From contig JAIRUA010000013.1 in assembly GCA_031254645.1 (NCBI GenBank), positions 30,767 through 94,766 on the forward strand: a DNA stretch of 64,000 nucleotides. Reading direction: 5' to 3'. This document shows, one piece after another, positions 15,434 through 23,895 of the stretch. The notes under the pieces were generated by a model, which was not told where the DNA came from, searched no databases, and worked only from the letters and a program-made list of their open reading frames with translations. Positions within the stretch are counted from its first letter, which is position 1. Every line of letters starts with the position of its first letter. This stretch comes from Dysgonamonadaceae bacterium. GTDB taxonomy: Bacteria > Bacteroidota > Bacteroidia > Bacteroidales > Dysgonomonadaceae. A program made the translations under genes and the position numbers.

Positions 15434-15454
15434 ATTTGAATAAACGAATAAAAA

Positions 15455-16291
15455 ATGAAACGAGTAGCTATTCAAGGAGGATTGGGCGCAAATCACGAAA
15501 TTGCAGCGCGAAAATATTTCAAGGACGAAGAATTGGAAATTGTTCCTTGTGTTACGTTTCGGGATATTTTTGTCGAAGCGAAGAAAGATACTTTGCTTAT
15601 CGGGATTATGGCAATTGAGAACACAATCGCCGGAAGCCTTTTGCAAAACCACAATCTTTTGACAATTAATAATTTGCAAATTGCAGGCGAACACAAAATG
15701 TTGATATCGCATTCATTGGCAGTACTTCCGGGACAAACTTTTTCCGATATTAAAGAAGTAATGTCGCACCCAATGGCATTAATGCAATGTCAAGATTTTT
15801 TGGATACGCTTCCCAATGCGAGAAATGTGGAACACGACGATACCGCATTGGCAGCAAAGGAAATACGTGATAAAAATCTTATCGGTACAGCCGCTATTTG
15901 CAGTACACTTGCCGCTGAAATGTACGGTTTGGAAATTCTCGCCACAGGAATCGAAACGAATAAGCGGAATTTTACACGCTTTCTGGTTTTGGCGCAAGGC
16001 GATATGTTGCAAGAAGTACAAAAAAACAACGGAATCAATAAATCTTCGCTCGTTTTCGTGCTTCCGCACAACGAAGGAAGTTTGTCGCAAGTACTATCCG
16101 TTTTGTCGTTTTATAATGTCAATCTCACTCGTATTCAGAGCCTTCCCATTATCGGACGAGAGTGGGAATATCAATTTTATATCGACCTCACATTTGCCGA
16201 TTACAACCGTTATCGACAAGCAGTTGGTGCAATTTTGCCGCTTGTGAGTGATCTAAAAGTATTAGGCGAATATATGGAGTTTCCGGTTTAA
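15455..16291 (+). CDS. pheA: Prephenate dehydratase
   Basis: 278 residues, single-function enzyme (no chorismate mutase domain) converting prephenate to phenylpyruvate. The catalytic domain covers about 1-180 with AIQGGLGANHEIAA, the GIMAIENTIAGS loop and the catalytic NFTRF motif (172-176, Thr174). The C-terminal ACT domain covers about 195-275. In it the usual phenylalanine-binding ESRP motif reads QSLP (228-231), so allosteric Phe inhibition may be altered. Transcription is predicted to be set by the attenuator at 15284-15433. First gene of the Phe/Tyr operon that ends with tyrA. Confidence 0.95.
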   Translation: MKRVAIQGGLGANHEIAARKYFKDEELEIVPCVTFRDIFVEAKKDTLLIGIMAIENTIAGSLLQNHNLLTINNLQIAGEHKMLISHSLAVLPGQTFSDIKEVMSHPMALMQCQDFLDTLPNARNVEHDDTALAAKEIRDKNLIGTAAICSTLAAEMYGLEILATGIETNKRNFTRFLVLAQGDMLQEVQKNNGINKSSLVFVLPHNEGSLSQVLSVLSFYNVNLTRIQSLPIIGREWEYQFYIDLTFADYNRYRQAVGAILPLVSDLKVLGEYMEFPV

Positions 16292-16323
16292 CAGTTTAAC
16301 AATTCAATGATTCAACAACAAAA

Positions 16324-17493
16324 ATGATACAACCCGCCGAACATATTAAAGCCGTTTCGGAATACTACTTTTCCATCAAATTAGCGGAAGTAGCGAAGCT
16401 AAACGCCGAAGGGAAAAACGTAATCAATCTCGGTATTGGCAGCCCCGACCAACCACCGTCAAGAGAAACGATTGATGTACTGTGCGAAAACGCACACCGC
16501 GCCGATGCGCACGGTTATCAACCCTACACGGGCGTTCCCGAATTGCGTCGAGCGTTTGTCAATTGGTACAAACGAATTTATAATGTGGAGCTTACTACAG
16601 ACGAATTCCTTCCGCTCATCGGCTCGAAAGAGGGGATTTTGCATATTTCGATGGCGTTTCTCAACGTGGGTGATGGTGTACTTGTACCCAATCCGGGCTA
16701 TCCAACCTACACATCGGTGTCAAATTTGCTTTGTGCGAACGTGATTCCTTACGATTTACTCGAAAACAACAATTGGCAGCCCAATTTCGATGCATTGGAA
16801 CGAATGGATTTGTCGAACGTGAAACTGATGTGGGTCAATTATCCGAATATGCCGACAGGAGCGAATGCTTCGCAAGAATTGTTCGAAAAATTAGTTGCTT
16901 TCGGAAAAAAACACCAAATCGTCATTTGCCACGACAATCCCTACAGTTTCATTCTCAATGATAACCCGATAAGTATCTTGTCAGTGGACGGCGCAAAGGA
17001 TATTTGTATCGAACTCAATTCGTTTAGTAAATCGCACAATATGCCGGGTTGGCGAATGGGACTCCTTGCCTCCAACGCCGAATTTGTGAAATGGGTGTTG
17101 CGGGCGAAAAGCAATATCGACAGCGGACAATTCAAACCGATGCAATTGGCTGCCATTGCAGCACTTAACAATGCACCCGAATGGCACGCCGAAATGAACA
17201 AACTGTATACCGAAAGGCGCAAATGGGCAGAAAAAATAATGGATTTACTCGGTTGCGAATACGATAAAAAACAAGTGGGAATGTTTGTTTGGGCGAAATT
17301 GCCTGACGATGCACCCGATAGCAAAACGTTTATCGATAATATTTTATACAACGCATACGTGTTTATTACGCCCGGCGCAATTTTCGGTAGCAATGGCAAC
17401 CGATATATTCGGATTTCGTTGTGTGCTTCGGTTGAAAAATTGGAGGAGGCGTACAATCGTTGTACAAGGTTGAAAAATAATAAATTAGAATGA
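16324..17493 (+). CDS. Class I/II PLP-dependent aminotransferase
   Basis: 389 residues, cytoplasmic. PLP lysine Lys236 in SFSKSHNMPGWRMG; other family signatures are INLGIGSPDQPP, NPGYPTY, NYPNMPTGA and the carboxylate-binding RISLCAS near the end. Given its place between pheA and DAHP synthase/tyrA it probably transaminates phenylpyruvate and hydroxyphenylpyruvate (or prephenate) in the final step of Phe/Tyr synthesis. Its stop overlaps the start of the CAT-like gene by four bases. Confidence 0.93.
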   Translation: MIQPAEHIKAVSEYYFSIKLAEVAKLNAEGKNVINLGIGSPDQPPSRETIDVLCENAHRADAHGYQPYTGVPELRRAFVNWYKRIYNVELTTDEFLPLIGSKEGILHISMAFLNVGDGVLVPNPGYPTYTSVSNLLCANVIPYDLLENNNWQPNFDALERMDLSNVKLMWVNYPNMPTGANASQELFEKLVAFGKKHQIVICHDNPYSFILNDNPISILSVDGAKDICIELNSFSKSHNMPGWRMGLLASNAEFVKWVLRAKSNIDSGQFKPMQLAAIAALNNAPEWHAEMNKLYTERRKWAEKIMDLLGCEYDKKQVGMFVWAKLPDDAPDSKTFIDNILYNAYVFITPGAIFGSNGNRYIRISLCASVEKLEEAYNRCTRLKNNKLE

Positions 17494-18119
17494 AAAGAAT
17501 CGACATAAATAATTGGGAGAGAAAAGAATATTTTGATTTTTTCTCAAAAATGGCAAGCCCATATTTCGGCATTACAACAGAAGTGGATTGCACCAAAGCC
17601 TACAATATAGCTAAAGAAAAGGGATACTCTTTTTTTGCGTATTATTTATATAAATCTTTGGTTGCAGCCAACTTTATTGAAGAATTACGACTAAGAATCA
17701 TTGATAATGAAGTCATTTTATTAGAAAAAATGAGTATCGGAACAACAGTTGGACGAAAAAATGGAACGTATGGTTTAGCTTTTGTCGAGTATTCCGATAG
17801 TTTTGAAGATTTCAATGCAGCATTACAAAAAGAAATTGAAGCCGTACACCATTCTGTTGGATTACGACTAAATGACGACGCTAAAAGAACGGACTTAATC
17901 CATTATTCGACAATTCCTTGGACTTCGTTTTCTGCGATATTGCACCCACGAAGCTTGGACAAAATAGAATCCATTCCAAAAATTGTTTTTGGAAAATATA
18001 GCGAGCGTGAGGGTCATAAATTTCTACCCATTTCCATTGAAGCAAATCACGCATTAGCCGATGGTTTTCATTTGGCAAAATTTCTCAACAAATTTCAACA
18101 AGAACTTGATAATGAATAA
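17490..18119 (+). CDS. CatA-like O-acetyltransferase (chloramphenicol acetyltransferase family)
   Basis: 209 residues, close to the 213-219 of classical CAT. The catalytic His187 lies in the HALADG motif (HxxxDG) and the conserved Ser146 in PWTSFSAIL, matching Ser148/His195 of CatA. N-terminal RKEYFDFFSKMASPYFGIT is typical of the family. It would transfer acetyl from acetyl-CoA to a hydroxyl group. Its position is odd: it is inserted, with a four-base overlap, into an aromatic amino-acid operon. It may confer chloramphenicol resistance or be one of the chromosomal CatA-like enzymes with another acceptor; sequence alone does not decide. Confidence 0.9.
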   Translation: MKRIDINNWERKEYFDFFSKMASPYFGITTEVDCTKAYNIAKEKGYSFFAYYLYKSLVAANFIEELRLRIIDNEVILLEKMSIGTTVGRKNGTYGLAFVEYSDSFEDFNAALQKEIEAVHHSVGLRLNDDAKRTDLIHYSTIPWTSFSAILHPRSLDKIESIPKIVFGKYSEREGHKFLPISIEANHALADGFHLAKFLNKFQQELDNE

Positions 18120-18156
18120 GAATCAGGACTAAAAAAATAAGCAAATCAACGACAAT

Positions 18157-19227
18157 ATGAATTTCGAATCAATCTTATTTCCCGAAATAGACGACAAACG
18201 TCCACTTGTCATTTCCGGTCCGTGCAGTGCCGAAACCGAAGAGCAAGTGATGACTACGGCAAAAGAATTATCTGCCGCAGGCGTAAAAATATTCAGAGCC
18301 GGCGTATGGAAGCCTCGCACGAAACCCGGTGGATTCGAGGGCGTTGGCATTCCCGCGCTCAAATGGCTGCAACAAGTAAAAAAAGAAACCGGAATGTACA
18401 CCGCAACCGAAGTAGCAACCGAAAAGCACGTGTACGAAGCGTTGAAACACGGCGTGGATATACTGTGGATTGGTGCACGTACAACCGCAAATCCGTTTGC
18501 GGTGCAAGAAATTGCCAATGCGCTGCAAGGTATTGATATTCCGGTATTAATCAAAAATCCGGTCAATCCCGATTTGGAATTGTGGATTGGCGCGATTGAG
18601 CGGATTTATAACGCAGGACTTCGCAAACTAGGCGTGATTCATCGCGGTTTCAGTTCGTCCGACAAAACTATTTATCGCAATATGCCGCAATGGCACATCC
18701 CGATTGAACTGAAACGCCGATTCCCAACACTTCCCATTATTTGCGACCCAAGTCATATCAGCGGGAGATGCGACTTGCTGTTAAAAATCAGTCAGCAAGC
18801 AATGGATTTGAATTATTATGGTTTAATTATCGAATCGCACCATTCGCCCGATGACGCTTGGAGTGATAAAAATCAGCAAATTACACCTTCAATATTGGAA
18901 GAATTGCTCAACACGCTTATCATTCGCAATACTGTTCAAACTACGGAAAATTTATCGGAATTACGCTCACAAATTGATGAATTGGACAACGAGTTATTAC
19001 AGCTACTTTCCAAGCGTATGCGCGTGTCGCGCGAAATTGGGCAATACAAAATTGAACACAATATGCCGATTCTGCAAACAATTCGTTACGACCATATTCT
19101 TAACGACCGGGTGAAGCAAGCGAAAAGTATGGATATGTCCGGCGAATTTATTAAACAGGTGTTGGAGTCAATTCATTCTGAATCTGTTCGCCAACAAATG
19201 GTGGTGATGGAGAAGAATAAAAAATGA
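18157..19227 (+). CDS. Bifunctional DAHP synthase / chorismate mutase (type II)
   Basis: 356 residues. Residues about 10-255 form the DAHP synthase (KDO8P-synthase-like, type I-beta) barrel: VISGPCSAE, FRAGVWKPRTKPGGFEG, GARTTANPFAVQEI, KNPVNPD, HRGF, CDPSHISG. Residues about 265-352 form an AroQ-type chorismate mutase (LRSQIDELDNELLQLLSKRM, IGQYKIEHNMPI). It catalyses entry to the shikimate pathway and the chorismate-to-prephenate step; the fusion is standard in Bacteroidales. The mutase domain often gives feedback control by prephenate. The stop overlaps tyrA by four bases. Confidence 0.95.
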   Translation: MNFESILFPEIDDKRPLVISGPCSAETEEQVMTTAKELSAAGVKIFRAGVWKPRTKPGGFEGVGIPALKWLQQVKKETGMYTATEVATEKHVYEALKHGVDILWIGARTTANPFAVQEIANALQGIDIPVLIKNPVNPDLELWIGAIERIYNAGLRKLGVIHRGFSSSDKTIYRNMPQWHIPIELKRRFPTLPIICDPSHISGRCDLLLKISQQAMDLNYYGLIIESHHSPDDAWSDKNQQITPSILEELLNTLIIRNTVQTTENLSELRSQIDELDNELLQLLSKRMRVSREIGQYKIEHNMPILQTIRYDHILNDRVKQAKSMDMSGEFIKQVLESIHSESVRQQMVVMEKNKK

Positions 19228-19997
19228 AAATACTTATTCTCGGCGCAGGAAAAATGGGCTCGTTTTTCGCCGATGTATTGAGTTTCGACCACGAAGTGGC
19301 AATTCTCGACACCGACCCAAAAAGATTACGTTTTACGTACAACACGCAACGAATGACTTCGCCTGACGAAGCACAAGCCTTTGCGCCCGAACTCGTTATC
19401 AACGCCGTAACGCTGAGATATACTGTTGAAGCGTTTAACAGCGTGCTATCCTATTTGCCCGAAACGTGCATCTTGAGCGATATTGCTTCGGTAAAAAACG
19501 GTTTGGAAGATTTTTATCGCACAAGTATGCACCCCTATGTTTCCACGCATCCGATGTTTGGTCCTACATTTGCGAGTCTTAATGATTTAAGTCCGCAAAA
19601 TGCCATTATTATTTCAGAATCATCGCATTTGGGCAAAGTATTTTTTCGTGATTTGTACCAACAGCTGAAACTTAATGTTTTTGAATATACGTTTCGTGAG
19701 CACGATGAAACCATTGCCTATTCGCTTTCCATTCCGTTTGCATCTACACTCGTTTTCGCTTCGGTAATGAAGCATCAAGACGCACCCGGAACGACGTTTA
19801 AAAAACATATGAATATTGCGAAAGGGCTACTTTCAGAAGACGATTTTTTGCTGACTGAGATTCTTTTTAATCGGTTTACTTTGGAACAATTGACAAGTAT
19901 TCGACTAAAATTGAGAGAACTGATTGAAATTATTGATGAAAAGGATATGGATAAAATGAAGATGTTTTTGGGGGAAGTGAGAAAGAATATTGAGTAA
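19224..19997 (+). CDS. tyrA: Prephenate dehydrogenase
   Basis: 257 residues. N-terminal Rossmann motif LGAGKMGSFFA for NAD(P), Asp30-region at the end of beta-2 (AILDTDP), the loop SDIASVK, and catalytic His109 in STHPMFGPT. C-terminal helical dimerisation domain from about 150. It converts prephenate to hydroxyphenylpyruvate; no ACT domain is present. It is translationally coupled to the DAHP synthase/chorismate mutase gene and is the last gene of the operon, facing the metallo-beta-lactamase gene convergently with a 14-base gap. Confidence 0.94.
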   Translation: MKILILGAGKMGSFFADVLSFDHEVAILDTDPKRLRFTYNTQRMTSPDEAQAFAPELVINAVTLRYTVEAFNSVLSYLPETCILSDIASVKNGLEDFYRTSMHPYVSTHPMFGPTFASLNDLSPQNAIIISESSHLGKVFFRDLYQQLKLNVFEYTFREHDETIAYSLSIPFASTLVFASVMKHQDAPGTTFKKHMNIAKGLLSEDDFLLTEILFNRFTLEQLTSIRLKLRELIEIIDEKDMDKMKMFLGEVRKNIE

Positions 19998-20011
19998 ATG
20001 TCTCTTTATTC

Positions 20012-20755
20012 TCAGTCGAACAAATTAATCGTGTAATCTAACAGTTCAATTCCTCCCAATTCTCCGTGTCCCGGGATAACTTTTTTGACGTTTGGAAATG
20101 CTACCTTTACTCGTCTTACGGTTTCTGCCCATTCTTCAACATTCGCTTCCGCCAAATTGCCTTGTCCGTCGCCCATCGCTTTTATCAAGCATCCACCAAA
20201 CATAATATTTTCCAACGGAAAATAGCCAATTATATTATCACATGTATGTCCTTCACCAAAAAAACCGAGTATCACTTTTTCATTACCGGCATTCAATTCC
20301 AAATATTTATCAAAACCGTTTTGTGGCAAAGGAAGGGCATTTTCTTCCGCAATTTGTATTGTTCTGTTGTGGGCATAAGAGGCAATGCCTTGTCTGTGAA
20401 ACTCGTTCAAGCCACCCAAATTGTCAATGTGAGAATGTGTTGAGATGACAGCTATAATTTTGCTATTCAACGAATTTACTATCCATTCAATCAATTCGCG
20501 AGAAGTTTCGTCATCAGGTGGTGTATCAAAAACAATGGCTTCGTTTTGATAAATAACAATCATTCCATTGCACGCGACTTTTCCCCACTCTCTTGCGTCA
20601 AAAAATGAAATATGTTGATACACATATCTTGAAAGCTGATTGATTATCAACGTATCGGACTGATAAACTATCTTCTCTTTTTTACAGCCTATTAGGGTAG
20701 TACTCAAAACCAAAGTAAGAATGCTTAATGTGATTATTATTTTTTTGTTCATCAT
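20012..20755 (-). CDS. Subclass B1 metallo-beta-lactamase-type hydrolase, lipoprotein
   Basis: 247 residues, near the 249 of CfiA/CcrA. Signal MMNKKIIITLSILTLVLSTT ends in a lipobox LIGC, so a membrane-anchored periplasmic enzyme is likely. All six B1 zinc ligands are present: His107, His109 and Asp111 in THSHIDNLGG, His170 in GEGHTCDN, Cys189 in FGGCLIKA and His230 in PGHGEL. The spacings (19 residues from His170 to Cys189, 41 to His230) match CcrA (19 and 42). The Cys ligand and these spacings separate it from glyoxalase II and B3 enzymes. A carbapenemase activity is plausible but untested. The ATG directly abuts the stop of the upstream transporter gene, indicating co-transcription. Confidence 0.9.
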   Translation of the reverse strand: MMNKKIIITLSILTLVLSTTLIGCKKEKIVYQSDTLIINQLSRYVYQHISFFDAREWGKVACNGMIVIYQNEAIVFDTPPDDETSRELIEWIVNSLNSKIIAVISTHSHIDNLGGLNEFHRQGIASYAHNRTIQIAEENALPLPQNGFDKYLELNAGNEKVILGFFGEGHTCDNIIGYFPLENIMFGGCLIKAMGDGQGNLAEANVEEWAETVRRVKVAFPNVKKVIPGHGELGGIELLDYTINLFD

Positions 20756-22195
20756 TTATTTTTCTAATTGTTTATATAGTTCAATTTTTCCACTCACTAT
20801 CAATACCAAAATAACCAATGCCACACATATCAACACGCCCATTACAACCCATTCCCATCGTTTCGGCTGCTCATTTTTCTCTCTTTTCGCTTTCAAAAAC
20901 AGTAATGAGCCAATTCCGTAAAAAACTATCGAGAAAAACAGATATTTCAACCCAACGGCATAAATCACATAAGTAGCGTAAATGCTCCCCAACAAAGCAA
21001 TTGTCAAATGTACCGGACTTTCTATTTTTCGGTTGATAATCGATATTTTTACAGCATAAAGCGACGAAAGCAAATAAGGAATCAACACAAGCGTAGTCGC
21101 AATAGTGATAGCAGCAAGATAAGTATTATTCATCTTTGGCGACAAAATAGCGAGTAAGAATAGCTGTGTGAAGCCTTGTGTGAGTAATAGCGCATTTGTG
21201 GGTGTTCCTTTCGCATTCACTTTTGCCAAAAAGCGAGGCATAACACCGTCTTTCGCTGCAGCATACATCGTTTCTACCGACAACAAAATCCACGACAAAC
21301 TGGCACCCAATACCGAAACCATAATACCAATTTTGATAATCGCAGCACCCGATGTGCCAATAATTGTTTTTCCGAGAACAAGCGCCAATGGTGTTTCGGA
21401 AGCCGCCAGTTCTATTGCCGGAACAGAAGACATTGTAATGAATGTGAGCAACATATAGATACCCAACACAATCAAAACAGAAATAATAGTCGCTACGCGA
21501 ACCGTTTTTTGATTTCTCGACCTGCCGGACAGTACCGAAGCCGCTTCAATCCCCACAAAACACCAAAGTACAATCGCCATTGCGTGTCTTACTTGCAAAA
21601 AAGGCGTTGTGCTTTCGCTTGTGGCGGCAAGTTCAAATTGCCAATTTTCGACACGAAAAATATCGATATTTATCAGCGACAAACCCAGCACAATGATTAA
21701 AACAATCGGCAAAAGCTTCGCAATGGTAACCACAAAATTCAAAATCGCACCTTCTTTTACACCAACCAACAAAATGGCATAGAAAAACCACAAAACACCT
21801 GACCCAATCAGGAAACAAGTGAGCGGCGACAGTGCATTTACGCCCAATAAATCGTTCAACGTTTTGAAAAAGAATATCAAATAACTGGCTGTTCCCAGCC
21901 AACCCATCGACCAATATCCCCACGCAGAGTTGAAGCCCATATAGTCACCAAAGCCGTCGTGTGCATAAGCATAAATGCCACTTTTCAATTCCGGTTTTCG
22001 TGAAGCCAGATAAGTAAAAACCAAAGCCAACATCAGTGCACCAAAACCACCAACAAGCCACGTGAGCATCACGCCTTGCGGATTGGCAACGCTGATAAGG
22101 TCTTTGGGTGAATTAAAAATTCCCGAGCCAATCATTGAGCCAACGGCTACCGAAACCAAAAGCCATAGACCTAATTTTTTGTCTGTTTTTTTCAT
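20756..22195 (-). CDS. APC-family amino acid transporter (arginine/ornithine antiporter-like)
   Basis: 479 residues from the ATG at 22195 (MKKTDKKLGLWLLVSVAVGS); an in-frame ATG at 22270 would add a hydrophilic extension and lies close to the promoter, so it was not used. About 12-13 membrane helices. The N-terminal GSMIGSGIFNSPKDL is the APC signature, and the overall pattern is that of basic amino acid/polyamine antiporters. It exchanges amino acids across the inner membrane. It forms an operon with the metallo-beta-lactamase (zero-base gap). A perfect -7 box lies at 22302-22309. Confidence 0.9.
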   Translation of the reverse strand: MKKTDKKLGLWLLVSVAVGSMIGSGIFNSPKDLISVANPQGVMLTWLVGGFGALMLALVFTYLASRKPELKSGIYAYAHDGFGDYMGFNSAWGYWSMGWLGTASYLIFFFKTLNDLLGVNALSPLTCFLIGSGVLWFFYAILLVGVKEGAILNFVVTIAKLLPIVLIIVLGLSLINIDIFRVENWQFELAATSESTTPFLQVRHAMAIVLWCFVGIEAASVLSGRSRNQKTVRVATIISVLIVLGIYMLLTFITMSSVPAIELAASETPLALVLGKTIIGTSGAAIIKIGIMVSVLGASLSWILLSVETMYAAAKDGVMPRFLAKVNAKGTPTNALLLTQGFTQLFLLAILSPKMNNTYLAAITIATTLVLIPYLLSSLYAVKISIINRKIESPVHLTIALLGSIYATYVIYAVGLKYLFFSIVFYGIGSLLFLKAKREKNEQPKRWEWVVMGVLICVALVILVLIVSGKIELYKQLEK

Positions 22196-22256
22196 ACGGT
22201 TACATTTTATTTTTTCATTATGGTCGTATGGAACTCGCAATAACCATTTATTTTGG

Positions 22257-22309
22257 CGTGAAGTATTCACGTGCTCGTTTCATCTGCTTTCAAATAATCT
22301 GCAAAAGTA
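22257..22309 (-). promoter_or_regulatory. Promoter of the transporter/metallo-beta-lactamase operon
   Basis: On the minus strand TACTTTTG (22302-22309) is a perfect TAnnTTTG element. A downstream palindrome CGTGAA-GTA-TTCACG (22257-22271) lies in the 5' untranslated region, about 60 bases before the start, and could be an operator; no -33 TTTG was seen. The operator role is a guess. Confidence 0.5.
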
Positions 22310-22318
22310 GGGAAAAAG

Positions 22319-22352
22319 AAAAGTTTACCGAAACGAATTTCAGTAAACTTTT
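22319..22352 (-). terminator. Intrinsic terminator at the end of the glycan utilisation operon
   Basis: Arms AAAAGTTTACCGAAA (22319-22333) and TTTCAGTAAACTTTT (22338-22352), 14 of 15 positions pairing, with T-rich sequence following on the minus strand. It separates the GH144 gene ending at 22417 from the transporter promoter. Confidence 0.8.
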
Positions 22353-22416
22353 CTATAAACATTGAGATTGCGGGTCAAACCCGCAATGACAAGTAATCGC
22401 AAATCTAAAATCGATA

Positions 22417-23760
22417 TTAATTCTTTATTCGATATTCAAAATCAAGAATTTCCAATCCTTTCTGTACATCCGGATGGCTCATAAATAAATTCCACAACAA
22501 ACCGGTGCGGTGATTTTCAATCATCACGGTGATTGGTCCTTGGTCAATTGCCAAATAACGTTGCGGAAACCAGTCTTCGGTAACGCTGAATGCATCATAA
22601 AAACCGAATTTTCCCCAAAGTCTATCGCCTAAATCTTCATAAAAATGGCGCATTACCTGCATCGAATATTCGGGCGTGTAAACGATAGAAGAAAGAGCAG
22701 CTGTGGGTGCTATCACACCTAAATCACGACTTTGGTATGGCTCGTGTGCAAAATATCCTCTCACAGAATAACTTGCCGTAAGCCCCCAGCTGTACTCGCT
22801 AAAACCTTCCCATCCGTTTGGATTGCGAATACAATAAGCACGATTTGCCAAAGTATAGTTGCGCATTTCTTTGAAATAATCAGCATATCGGTCTATCAAT
22901 CCATTGGGATTCAAACCTAAAAATGAATAGTGCGCCCAAAACATTGGTCCTATATTTGCAGTACTATTATATCGCAAATGCAACGGAATGCCCTCTACTT
23001 CAACTGAGGTTACGATATCGCCATTTCGCGCCCAACCTTCGTGATATACATAAGCCGGAATACCGTGCGTGGGCGAACAGGCGGCTAATATATAGGTAAT
23101 CAAACATTCATCGAATCCTTTAATCGGGTGATTCATTCCCCAATCGTGCTCGGGACTCCAATGCCAAAAAAGCACGTTTTGATTGTTGCGATACCAATTC
23201 CAATTCACATTTCGCCAAAGTGTATCGATGCGAGCGGCAAGCGCTTTTTCGGATTCCGAGCCATTGACATAATATTGATGAAGTGTTAATAACCCTTGTA
23301 TAAGAAACGAGGTTTCTACCAAATCGCCGCCATTGTCTTTATCGCTAAAACCGACGGTTTCGCCCGTTTCGCCATTCCACCAATGCGGAAATACGCCGTG
23401 AAACGAGTCGGCATTTTCCAAGAAAATCATAATGCGCTCAAAACGCTCCAACGCTTGCGCGCGCGTAATCCAGCCACGTTCAGTAGCGGCAATAATTGCC
23501 ATAATACCGAAGCCGCTTCCGCCTGATGTTACGGTGCTTTTGCTGTACTGACCATAATCACCGTCAACATGATAACGTTCACGTGCCATTCCGCTAACGG
23601 GCTCTGCGCCGTCCCAAAAATAGAGGAATGTGCGGCGTTGTACACTATCCATTAGCGCTTCGTCGGATATTTTGAGTACGGTTTGGTTGCGCTCTTTGGG
23701 GTTGTTACACGCTGTGATAAGAAAAAGCGTGATAAGAAAAAGTAATAATTTTGTTTTCAT
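22417..23760 (-). CDS. GH144-like beta-1,2-glucanase family lipoprotein (short form)
   Basis: 447 residues. Signal peptide with lipobox ITAC (Cys18). The rest is a single (alpha/alpha)6-type catalytic domain with the family blocks RRTFLYFWDGAEPVSGMARER, GGSGFGIMAI, FPHWWNGETGETVGF, DLVETSFLIQGLL, WHWSPEHDWGMN and AIDQGPITVMIENHRTGLLWNL. These are the hallmarks of the 'glucoamylase' family now classed as GH144, whose characterised members are endo-beta-1,2-glucanases or sophorose-releasing enzymes. It is the last gene of the operon and a paralogue of 26207-27859, lacking its N-terminal Ig-like domain. Endo versus exo mode cannot be read from sequence. Confidence 0.87.
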   Translation of the reverse strand: MKTKLLLFLITLFLITACNNPKERNQTVLKISDEALMDSVQRRTFLYFWDGAEPVSGMARERYHVDGDYGQYSKSTVTSGGSGFGIMAIIAATERGWITRAQALERFERIMIFLENADSFHGVFPHWWNGETGETVGFSDKDNGGDLVETSFLIQGLLTLHQYYVNGSESEKALAARIDTLWRNVNWNWYRNNQNVLFWHWSPEHDWGMNHPIKGFDECLITYILAACSPTHGIPAYVYHEGWARNGDIVTSVEVEGIPLHLRYNSTANIGPMFWAHYSFLGLNPNGLIDRYADYFKEMRNYTLANRAYCIRNPNGWEGFSEYSWGLTASYSVRGYFAHEPYQSRDLGVIAPTAALSSIVYTPEYSMQVMRHFYEDLGDRLWGKFGFYDAFSVTEDWFPQRYLAIDQGPITVMIENHRTGLLWNLFMSHPDVQKGLEILDFEYRIKN

Positions 23761-23778
23761 ATTTTTTTGTTTTTTATT

Positions 23779-23892
23779 GTCTGAACTATGATTTTAGTAT
23801 GATTTGTTTGATTGCTACGATTTTGATCCCTGAGCGAAGTCAAGGTACAATCACATTAATCAAACAAATCATACTAAAATCATAGTTCAGAC
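23779..23892 (-). repeat. Perfect 35-bp inverted repeat between GH144 and GH3 genes
   Basis: Arms 23779-23813 and 23858-23892 are perfectly complementary over 35 bp around a 44-base loop. The arms contain GTCTGAACTATGATTTTAGT. No T-run follows on the transcribed strand. This is the strongest hairpin in the window and may act in mRNA processing or differential expression within the operon. Confidence 0.88.
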
Positions 23893-23895
23893 TTT

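Noticed and set aside
16941..17456. 171-residue minus-strand ORF inside the aminotransferase gene
   Set aside because: The plus-strand protein has all PLP-enzyme motifs; the antisense frame is open by codon bias only.
17490..18119. Confirmed chloramphenicol resistance gene
   Set aside because: Catalytic residues are there, but the CatA-like family includes chromosomal enzymes of other or unknown specificity; resistance is not claimed.
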